The notes under the pieces are model-generated. The model made no database searches and was not told the origin of the DNA. It saw only the letters and a program-made list of their open reading frames with translations. From the NCBI GenBank assembly GCA_947478935.1, contig CANJXV010000052.1, positions 1-11,540 on the forward strand: a DNA stretch of 11,540 nt, given 5' to 3'. This DNA comes from Comamonadaceae bacterium (lineage in GTDB: Bacteria > Pseudomonadota > Gammaproteobacteria > Burkholderiales > Burkholderiaceae_C). Below, in pieces: positions 6,432 through 11,540 of this stretch. Every line of letters starts with the position of its first letter. Position 1 is the first letter of the stretch. A program made the position numbers and the translations under genes.

Positions 6432-7346
6432 GCTATTGGTATCTACTTGCGGGAAATCGGTCGCGGCAAAGACGGGGCGCGGGGGCTGAGCCGCGTGCAG
6501 GCGGCTGATTTGTGGGGCCAACTGCTTGATGGCGCGGTTACCGATTTGGAAGTGGGCGCTTTTTGCCTGGCCATGCGCGTCAAGGGCGAAACGCCCGAAG
6601 AAATGGCCGGTTTTCTGGACGCCACGGCGTCGCGCCTGCACACCGTTCCCAAGGGCGACAAGCCCGTCGTCGTTATCCCCAGCTATAACGGCGCGCGCAA
6701 AATTCCGGTGCTAACGCCCTTGCTAGCCTTGTTGCTGGCGCGCGAAGGCCACCCGGTCATGATCCACGGCACGCCCACCGAAAACAGCCGCGTGTTTACC
6801 TCGGAAGTGCTGGACGTCCTGGGCATCCCTGCGCGCAGCACCTTGGCGCCGCTGTCCGCTGGCGAAGTGGCCTTTTATCCCACCGCCGCTTTAAGCACCG
6901 GCCTGCAAAGGCTGCTGGAAGTACGCCGCGTGGTGCAACTGCGCAATTCGGCGCACAGCTTGGTCAAACTCATGAATACCTGCGCTGGCCCCAGCCTGCT
7001 GGTGACCAGCTACACCCACCCGGAATACGCGCACTCCATGGCCGCGACTTTGCAACTGGTGCAGGCCAATGCCCTGCTCTTGCGCGGCACCGAGGGCGAG
7101 GCTGTGGCAGACGCGCGCCGCCTACCCAAAATGCAAGGCTTTATCGCAGGTGAAAACGTGTTTTCGCAAGACGCGCAAAGCGGCAGCCTGGGCAGCCTGC
7201 CCGCGCTGCCCGCTGGCATAGACGCGCCAGGCACTGCCGACTACATCCGCGCGGTGATGGACGGCGCCCAGCCCGTGCCTGGGCCGATAGCGCAACAAGT
7301 GATTGATATTTCTCGACTTATTTCCCGCATGGACAGTGCTGCATGA
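6429..7346 (+). CDS. ybiB: YbiB/TrpD2-type nucleic-acid-binding protein (glycosyltransferase family 3 fold)
   Basis: This 305-aa protein has the anthranilate-phosphoribosyltransferase (TrpD) fold: a small helical N-domain (about 1-75, with MRVKGETPEEMAGFLDA) and a larger alpha/beta domain. The loop IHGTPTENSRVFTSEVLDVLG-like stretch at 112-132 stands where TrpD enzymes bind phosphoribosyl pyrophosphate, and RNSAHSLVKLMN (172-183) and GTEGE (220-224) are characteristic of the YbiB branch. E. coli YbiB (TrpD2) binds DNA and RNA without sequence preference and lacks the Trp-pathway activity, so a DNA-binding role is the family expectation rather than something seen here. The ATG at 6429 follows a GACAAT box 6 nt away. 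The stop overlaps the cobA start as ATGA, so the two are translated together. In related bacteria this pair commonly accompanies nitrate assimilation genes. Confidence 0.88.
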   Translation: MAIGIYLREIGRGKDGARGLSRVQAADLWGQLLDGAVTDLEVGAFCLAMRVKGETPEEMAGFLDATASRLHTVPKGDKPVVVIPSYNGARKIPVLTPLLALLLAREGHPVMIHGTPTENSRVFTSEVLDVLGIPARSTLAPLSAGEVAFYPTAALSTGLQRLLEVRRVVQLRNSAHSLVKLMNTCAGPSLLVTSYTHPEYAHSMAATLQLVQANALLLRGTEGEAVADARRLPKMQGFIAGENVFSQDAQSGSLGSLPALPAGIDAPGTADYIRAVMDGAQPVPGPIAQQVIDISRLISRMDSAA

Positions 7347-8278
7347 CAACAAAAAAACCTGGGCCAAGCGCCACGAAACCGCTGCTGACCCGCAACTGTG
7401 TCATTGCCAGCGAAGTGAAGCAATCCAGCATTCTTGATAGATCAGCGGCGCATGGATCGCCGCGTCGCTCCGCTCCTCGCGATGCCGTGCTTGCCACCGT
7501 TGCCCCCCAAGCTGCAGGCCAAGTCAGCCTGGTAGGCGCCGGGCCGGGTGACCCGGATTTGTTGACGCTCAAAGCCGTTAAAGCCATTGCCACCGCCACC
7601 GTCATCTTGGTGGACGACTTGGTGAACGAGGCCGTGCTGACCCACGCCAGCCCCAGCGCCCGTATCGTCTATGTGGGAAAGCGCGGCGGCTGCGCGTCCA
7701 CGCCGCAGGCCTTTATTGAAAAATTGATGGTCAGCGAAGCCCACAAGGGGGAAAACGTGGTGCGCCTGAAGGGCGGCGACCCCTTGGTATTTGGCCGCAG
7801 CGGCGAAGAGATCGAGGCCTTGCGACAAGCGGGCATCCGGGTGCACGTGGTTAACGGCATCACCGCCGCCTTGGGCGCGCTGGCATCGCTCAACACCGCC
7901 ATGACCCACCGCGACCATGCCCATGGCGTGCTGATGGTGACCGGCCACGCCAAACCCGGGGACCCAGGTACCGACTGGCGCGCGCTGGCCCAGACCTCGC
8001 GCAAGGCCAAACTCACTCTCGTGGTCTATATGGGCGTAGCTGCCGCGCAGCGCATTCAAGACGAACTGCTGCACGGCCTGCCCGCTGATACGCCCGTGGC
8101 TATCGTGCAAGATGCCACCCTGCCCACGCAGCGGCAGGCTTTGTGCACGCTGGATTGTTTGCACCAAACACTGACTGAGCAACGGATGGCTAGCCCTTGT
8201 GTTTTGTTGATCGGGGATGTGTTGCGGGGGCTGGAGCACCTTGGGCGCACGCACGAACTGGAAAGCGCTTTGGGCTAA
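7343..8278 (+). CDS. cobA: Uroporphyrinogen-III C-methyltransferase (SUMT)
   Basis: CobA uses S-adenosylmethionine to methylate uroporphyrinogen III at C2 and C7, giving precorrin-2 for siroheme (nitrite and sulfite reductase cofactor) and cobalamin. The catalytic domain runs from residue 60 to the end: GAGPGDPDLLT (65-75), the DDLV segment (91-94), RLKGGDPLVFGR (141-152), NGITAALGALA (171-181), MTHRDHAHG (187-195) and VVYMG (227-231) are all SUMT landmarks. It has no CysG dehydrogenase/ferrochelatase domain. The 311-aa length exceeds the roughly 250-280 norm because of a 59-residue N-terminal extension, of which about 29 codons are a dispersed palindromic repeat (7400-7486). The ATG at 7343 overlaps the ybiB stop (ATGA) and has GGAC about 9 nt upstream, supporting coupled translation. 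A GTG at 7487 would start just after the repeat but has no ribosome site. Confidence 0.93.
   Translation: MTTKKPGPSATKPLLTRNCVIASEVKQSSILDRSAAHGSPRRSAPRDAVLATVAPQAAGQVSLVGAGPGDPDLLTLKAVKAIATATVILVDDLVNEAVLTHASPSARIVYVGKRGGCASTPQAFIEKLMVSEAHKGENVVRLKGGDPLVFGRSGEEIEALRQAGIRVHVVNGITAALGALASLNTAMTHRDHAHGVLMVTGHAKPGDPGTDWRALAQTSRKAKLTLVVYMGVAAAQRIQDELLHGLPADTPVAIVQDATLPTQRQALCTLDCLHQTLTEQRMASPCVLLIGDVLRGLEHLGRTHELESALG
7400..7486 (+). repeat. Dispersed palindromic repeat read in frame within cobA
   Basis: The left arm (7400-7427) begins GTCATTGCCAGCGAAG and ends GCAATCCA. The right arm (7453-7486) begins TGGATCGC and ends CTCGCGATGCC. The two arms are imperfect inverted copies around a 25-nt centre: the inner 8 bases match at 7 positions and the outer 9 at 6. 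The sequence strongly resembles the GTCATTGCGAGCGAAGCG / GAGCGAAGCGACGCGGCAA repeat family scattered between genes in many bacterial genomes, whose translation gives the familiar VIASEAKQS peptide. Here it encodes VIASEVKQS in the cobA frame with no stop codon, 29 codons long. Confidence 0.75.
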
Positions 8279-8280
8279 GC

Positions 8281-8312
8281 GCCGGGCAACCGTTTCTCTC
8301 TGGCCACCCGGC
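8281..8312 (+). terminator. Weak stem-loop after cobA
   Basis: GCCGGG (8281-8286) and CCCGGC (8307-8312) form a 6-bp GC stem with a 20-nt loop starting 2 nt after the cobA stop. No T-tract follows. It may mark the end of the ybiB-cobA transcript, but the evidence is slight. The rest of the spacer up to 8379 shows no clear promoter for the hydroxylase pair. Confidence 0.2.
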
Positions 8313-8379
8313 AAGTAGGGTCTTAGGGCGTTACCATGCCGCCGCTAAAAACAAATGTCCCCCAGCGGGAAGACTGCTT

Positions 8380-8892
8380 ATGCAACTCCAAATCAACGGC
8401 CAGCGCACCCACGCCGACGCCGACCCTGCCACGCCCTTGTTGTGGGTGCTGCGCGACCAACTCAACCTGACCGGCACCAAATTTGGCTGCGGGATCGCCG
8501 CCTGCGGCGCGTGCACGGTGCATGTGGACGGCCAAGCGGTGCGCTCCTGCGTGACGCCGGTGTCTACGGTGCAGGGTAAAGACATCCGCACCATCGAATC
8601 GCTGGGCAGCGCCGAACAGCCCCACGCGCTGCAACAAGCCTGGATTGACGAGCAAGTGCCCCAGTGCGGCTACTGCCAAAGCGGCATGTTGATGGCGGCT
8701 GCCGCGCTCTTGGCGCGCACGCCCAAACCTACTGATGCCGACATCGACGCGGCCATGAGCAATATTTGCCGCTGCGGGACTTACCAACGAGTACGCGCAG
8801 CCATTCATCGCGCTGCAAATAGCGCAAGTAGTGTCGCGACTAAGAGCGCAAGCAATAGCGCAGCCCCCAAGGCCAGCGGGAGCGCAGCATGA
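8380..8892 (+). CDS. [2Fe-2S] small subunit of a xanthine-dehydrogenase-family hydroxylase (IorA-like)
   Basis: The 170-aa product matches the iron-sulfur subunits of molybdenum hydroxylases such as isoquinoline 1-oxidoreductase alpha. It passes electrons from the molybdenum site through two [2Fe-2S] clusters. The plant-ferredoxin-type domain has C37, C42, C45 and C57 (GCGIAACGACTVHVDG, then SCVTP). The helical domain has C96, C99, C130 and C132 (CGYCQSGM and NICRCGTYQRVRAAI). All eight ligands are present. The start at 8380 gives the normal MQLQINGQ N-terminus, with GGAAG 7 nt upstream. Residues 147-170 are an unusual Ala/Ser-rich tail made of near-repeats of AGCGCAA-type sequence. The stop overlaps the large-subunit start as ATGA. 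No FAD subunit or cytochrome gene is adjacent, so the electron acceptor is unknown. Confidence 0.93.
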   Translation: MQLQINGQRTHADADPATPLLWVLRDQLNLTGTKFGCGIAACGACTVHVDGQAVRSCVTPVSTVQGKDIRTIESLGSAEQPHALQQAWIDEQVPQCGYCQSGMLMAAAALLARTPKPTDADIDAAMSNICRCGTYQRVRAAIHRAANSASSVATKSASNSAAPKASGSAA

Positions 8893-11147
8893 AGCGGCGC
8901 ACGATTTTGCTAAGCGCCCTGAGCGCAGGCAGCGCATTGCTGGTGGGCTGGGGCGTGGCCCCGCCGCGCAGCCGCCTGGGCAGCGCAGACAGCATGTTGC
9001 CCACGCAAGGCAGCGTTGGTTTGAACGGCTGGATCAAGATTGGCGAGGACGGCTCGGTGGCACTAGCGATGCCGCGCAGCGAAATGGGCCAGGGCGTGCA
9101 CACCGCGCTGGCCATGCTGGCCGCCGAAGAGCTGGACATTCCTTTGGACAAGGTGCGCTTAGAGCAAGCCGGGCCCGATGCCTTGTACGGCAACGTGGCC
9201 GCCGTGCTAGCCTTTTTGCCCTTCCATCCGCAGCAAATCGAAGAGGGCAAGCGCAGCGCGACGGTCAAAACCGCGCAGTGGCTGACGGCCAAAGTCGGGC
9301 GCGAGCTGAGCCTGATCGTGACAGGCGGCTCGTCCAGCGTGGCCGACGCCTGGGAGCCGGTACGCCTTGCCGCTGCCAGCGCGCGCGCCAGCCTGGCCCA
9401 AGCGGCAGCTGCGCATTGGCAAGTGCCGTTGAGAGAACTGGTGTTTACACAGGGAAAAATCAGCCATGCCTCGGGCAAAGAAGGCCACTTCGGGCAATTT
9501 GCCGCTGCGGCGGCCAAGTTGAGCCCCGGCACCGTCAGCCCCAAGGCGCGCAAGGATTGGAAGCTAATTGGCAGTCCCGCCCCACGCCTGGACTTGTGGG
9601 CCAAGAGCAGCGGTAGCGCCACTTTTGGTCTGGATGTGCGCTTGCCCAACATGGTGTTTGCCGCCGCGCGCCTGTGCCCCATCATCGGCGGTAGCGTGCA
9701 ATCGGTGGACGGCGCAGCGGCCCTGGCCATGCCCGGGGTGCTGAAAGTCATCCCCCTTGCACCCCACAACGGCGCTAGCGCAGGCCTGGCGGTGGTCGGC
9801 AAAACCACCTGGCACGCCCGCCAAGGCGCAGAGGCGCTTCAAGTGCAATGGGCCCAGCGCCCGCAAGGCGCGCTCGACACCAAGCAGGCCGCAGAGCAAC
9901 TGCAAGCCCAACTGGCCGAGGAAGAGGGTTACACCTTCCACGAGCGTGGCACGCCGCCCGCAAGCGGCGACACGCTCGGCGCCACTTACACAGCACCCTA
10001 CCTGGGCCATATGACTATGGAGCCCATGAACTGCACCGCCTGGCTGCAAGACGGCAAGCTCAGCGTGTGGGCGCCCGCCCAAGTGCCCGAAGCCGCGCGC
10101 GAAGCGGCAGCCAAGGCAGCCGGGCTGCCGCTGGCGAAGGTGGAGATACACATTACCTTGCTGGGCGGCGGCTTTGGTCGGCGCATGGAAGTGGACTACG
10201 TGGTGCTGGCCGCGCAAGCAGCCATGGCCCTGCCCGGCCAGCCGGTGCAACTGGCCTGGTCGCGCGAGGAAGACAGCACGCACGACTTTTTCCGGCCCAT
10301 GCATGTCGCCCAACTCCAAGCCAGCCACGATGGGTTGGGCCAAGTGCAAAGCCTGCAAATCAAATCCGCTGGCGACTCCATCAGCCCGCGCTGGATGGAG
10401 CGCGTGCTGCCCGCTTTTGCTGGGCCATTCGACGCGCCGGACAAAACCGATTCCGAAGGCTTGTTTGATCTGCCCTACGGCTTTGCCCACCAAAAAATGG
10501 CGCATGTGGCCACCAAAGTGGGCATACCGGTGGGCTTTTGGCGCTCGGTGGGGCATTCGCACAATGCGTTTTTCTCGGAAAGTTTTATCGACGAACTGGC
10601 AGCCAAGGCAGGCACCAACCCGCTGGCCTTTCGCCGCCAATGGCTACAAGACGCGCCGCGCCATTTGGCCGTGCTGAACCTGGCAGCCGAAAAAGCCAAT
10701 TGGGGCAAAACGCTGCCCGAAGGACAGGCACAAGGCATTGCGCTGAACGAGAGCTTTGGCTCCATCGTGGCGCAAGTGGCGCGCGTGTCGATAGAAGACG
10801 GCACCTTGCGCGTACACGATGTGTTTTGCGCCATCGACTGCGGCACCGTGGTGAACCCGGCCATCGTGGCCCAGCAAATGGAAGGCTCGGTGGTGTTTGC
10901 CCTGTCCGCAGCACTATGGGGCGAAGTGGACATCGTGCAAGGCGAAGTGCAGCAGCGCAATTTTCACCAGCACTACGTGGTGGGCATGGCGCATGCGCCG
11001 CAGGTACACACCTACATCGTGCCCAGCGAGCGCACACCCGCCGGTGTGGGCGAGCCTGGCGTGCCGCCGCTGGCGCCCGCCGTGGCTAATGCAGTTTTTG
11101 CCCTTAACGGCAACCGGTTGCGCAGTCTGCCACTCAAGCTTACTTAA
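8889..11147 (+). CDS. Molybdopterin-binding large subunit of a xanthine-dehydrogenase-family hydroxylase (IorB-like)
   Basis: The 752-aa subunit carries the molybdenum cofactor and substrate site of an aldehyde or N-heterocycle hydroxylase. Residues 1-25 look like a Tat signal (KRRTILLSALSAGSALLVGW), so the complex is probably exported folded to the periplasm with the small subunit carried along. Family landmarks in order are MGQGVHTAL (66-74), HMTMEPMNC (374-382), the cofactor loop GGGFGRRMEVDY (426-437), GFWRSVGHSHNAFF (549-562), FIDELA (566-571) and GVGEPG with the presumed catalytic glutamate E722. The length is near that of IorB. The ATG at 8889 overlaps the small-subunit stop and has GGGAG 7 nt upstream. 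No XdhC/CoxI-type maturation gene follows. The natural substrate cannot be told from sequence. Confidence 0.93.
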   Translation: MKRRTILLSALSAGSALLVGWGVAPPRSRLGSADSMLPTQGSVGLNGWIKIGEDGSVALAMPRSEMGQGVHTALAMLAAEELDIPLDKVRLEQAGPDALYGNVAAVLAFLPFHPQQIEEGKRSATVKTAQWLTAKVGRELSLIVTGGSSSVADAWEPVRLAAASARASLAQAAAAHWQVPLRELVFTQGKISHASGKEGHFGQFAAAAAKLSPGTVSPKARKDWKLIGSPAPRLDLWAKSSGSATFGLDVRLPNMVFAAARLCPIIGGSVQSVDGAAALAMPGVLKVIPLAPHNGASAGLAVVGKTTWHARQGAEALQVQWAQRPQGALDTKQAAEQLQAQLAEEEGYTFHERGTPPASGDTLGATYTAPYLGHMTMEPMNCTAWLQDGKLSVWAPAQVPEAAREAAAKAAGLPLAKVEIHITLLGGGFGRRMEVDYVVLAAQAAMALPGQPVQLAWSREEDSTHDFFRPMHVAQLQASHDGLGQVQSLQIKSAGDSISPRWMERVLPAFAGPFDAPDKTDSEGLFDLPYGFAHQKMAHVATKVGIPVGFWRSVGHSHNAFFSESFIDELAAKAGTNPLAFRRQWLQDAPRHLAVLNLAAEKANWGKTLPEGQAQGIALNESFGSIVAQVARVSIEDGTLRVHDVFCAIDCGTVVNPAIVAQQMEGSVVFALSAALWGEVDIVQGEVQQRNFHQHYVVGMAHAPQVHTYIVPSERTPAGVGEPGVPPLAPAVANAVFALNGNRLRSLPLKLT

Positions 11148-11320
11148 GCGAGAAGGCGGCTGCCGTCTGGACTTAGCCAGCCCTAAGGCATTGACGCCGC
11201 ACGCAAGGGGCAGCGAGGAATACGCGCTAACTCCTCTTGTATGGATTCCCTCGCTAGGCCAGTGTCGTAGCTTGCCTGGCCGCTAAGCCACCAGCCAGCG
11301 CTGAGGCCAACCCCGCGCCA

Positions 11321-11338
11321 GCCTGCGGTGCAGCAGGC
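11321..11338 (+). repeat. Inverted repeat GCCTGC-N6-GCAGGC upstream of the flavoprotein gene
   Basis: A perfect 6-bp inverted repeat with a 6-nt centre (GGTGCA) ends 4 nt before the GACAAT box at 11343. It therefore covers the -35/-17 region of the proposed promoter and could be an operator. GC-rich short palindromes are common by chance in this sequence. The remainder of the 207-bp spacer 11148-11354 shows no gene and no convincing terminator for the hydroxylase genes. Confidence 0.3.
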
Positions 11339-11342
11339 GGGC

Positions 11343-11357
11343 GACAATCGCAGCATG
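11343..11357 (+). promoter_or_regulatory. Candidate -10 box for a leaderless flavoprotein mRNA
   Basis: GACAAT at 11343-11348 ends exactly 6 nt before the ATG at 11355. The intervening CGCAGC cannot serve as a Shine-Dalgarno. This is the third occurrence of the same arrangement in the window. Confidence 0.5.
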
Positions 11358-11540
11358 CAAATGTTTGATGTTGTCATCGTCGGCGCCGGTGCCGCTGGCC
11401 TGTTTTGCGCGGGCGTGGCCGGGCAATTGGGGCAAAAGGTCTTGCTGGTGGACCACAGCGACAAAGTGGCCGAGAAAATCCGCATCTCTGGCGGCGGGCG
11501 CTGCAATTTCACCAACACCGGCACCACCGCTGCCAACTTC
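11355..11540 (+). CDS. BaiN/HI0933 (YhiN) family flavoprotein, N-terminal part (cut by window edge)
   Basis: From the ATG at 11355 an open frame of 62 codons runs off the right edge. It begins MQMFDVVIVGAGAAGLFCA, a dinucleotide-binding (Rossmann) fingerprint for FAD, followed by a strand ending in LLVDHS. Then comes KIRISGGGRCNFTNTG, the distinctive second motif of the HI0933/YhiN/BaiN family of NAD(P)/FAD-dependent oxidoreductases. Full-length members are about 400 aa. Their in vivo role is mostly unknown; one branch (BaiN) takes part in bile-acid dehydroxylation in gut clostridia, which should not be assumed here. The start has a GACAAT box 6 nt upstream and no Shine-Dalgarno. ATG at 11361 (residue 3) is a possible alternative start. 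Confidence 0.9.
   Translation, partial: MQMFDVVIVGAGAAGLFCAGVAGQLGQKVLLVDHSDKVAEKIRISGGGRCNFTNTGTTAANF

Noticed and set aside
7442..8314. Minus-strand open frame of 290 codons opposite cobA
   Set aside because: Antisense of a protein with complete SUMT motifs, with no recognisable domain of its own.
8323..8351. TTAGGG-N17-TAAAAA as a promoter for the hydroxylase pair
   Set aside because: The spacing is right but both hexamers are weak, and matches of this quality are expected by chance.
8840..9808. Minus-strand open frame of 322 codons opposite the hydroxylase genes
   Set aside because: No domain, and it overlaps the coupled start of the large subunit; judged a shadow.
9564..10640. Minus-strand open frame of 358 codons opposite the hydroxylase large subunit
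   Set aside because: It lies wholly inside a gene with full family motifs; its composition is Gly/Ala/Arg/His-rich as expected of antisense high-GC reading.
11152..11168. GGCGGCTGCCGTC after the hydroxylase large subunit as a terminator stem
   Set aside because: The complementary halves leave a loop of about one base, which cannot fold.
1..11540. CRISPR array, tRNA, transposase, toxin-antitoxin or defence gene cluster
   Set aside because: No regularly spaced repeats, tRNA-like cloverleaf, transposase motif or small gene pair of that kind could be found on either strand.

Overview
The window looks like a chromosomal segment of a betaproteobacterium of the order Burkholderiales, most likely Comamonadaceae-like. 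The base composition is high-GC over most of its length. The cut rpsO start, the ybiB-cobA pair, an IorA/IorB-type molybdenum hydroxylase pair and a baiN-type flavoprotein all fit that group. The assignment rests on protein resemblance and gene order recalled from the family, not on a search.

Layout, left to right. The left edge cuts the start of rpsO (ribosomal protein S15, minus strand). Upstream of it, on the same strand, is a secreted ABC-type substrate-binding protein with no transporter partners in view. A 93-bp gap separates that gene from a divergent small heat-shock protein (Hsp20) gene, which converges on tsaD (tRNA t6A synthesis, minus strand). tsaD is divergent from a GNAT acetyltransferase gene. 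Next comes a compositionally different block (about 4185-6430): an AT-rich spacer and one membrane-anchored hybrid histidine kinase with its own promoter-like sequence. High-GC sequence then resumes with ybiB and cobA, overlapping by 4 bp. After them come the small [2Fe-2S] and large molybdopterin subunits of a xanthine-dehydrogenase-family hydroxylase, also overlapping by 4 bp. The right edge cuts a BaiN/HI0933-type flavoprotein.

How the genes relate. Most are housekeeping or stand-alone genes. Only ybiB-cobA and the hydroxylase pair are clear translationally coupled units. CobA feeds siroheme and cobalamin synthesis, and in relatives this pair often sits beside nitrate or nitrite assimilation genes, which are not in this window. 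The hydroxylase large subunit carries a Tat-like signal, so the enzyme probably works in the periplasm. The kinase ends in a receiver domain with no HPt or output partner nearby, so its signal must leave through proteins encoded elsewhere.

The most interesting observations are three. First, three genes that begin transcription units share a [G/C]ACAAT box ending exactly 6 nt before the ATG, with no Shine-Dalgarno, which suggests leaderless mRNAs. Second, a dispersed palindromic repeat of the 'VIASEAKQS' kind is read in frame inside the N-terminal extension of cobA. Third, the low-GC kinase block has a sigma70-like promoter with a 13-bp palindrome at the predicted transcription start, an uncertain non-ATG start codon, and a hexanucleotide repeat at its left border. 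I see no CRISPR array, tRNA, transposase or obvious defence system.
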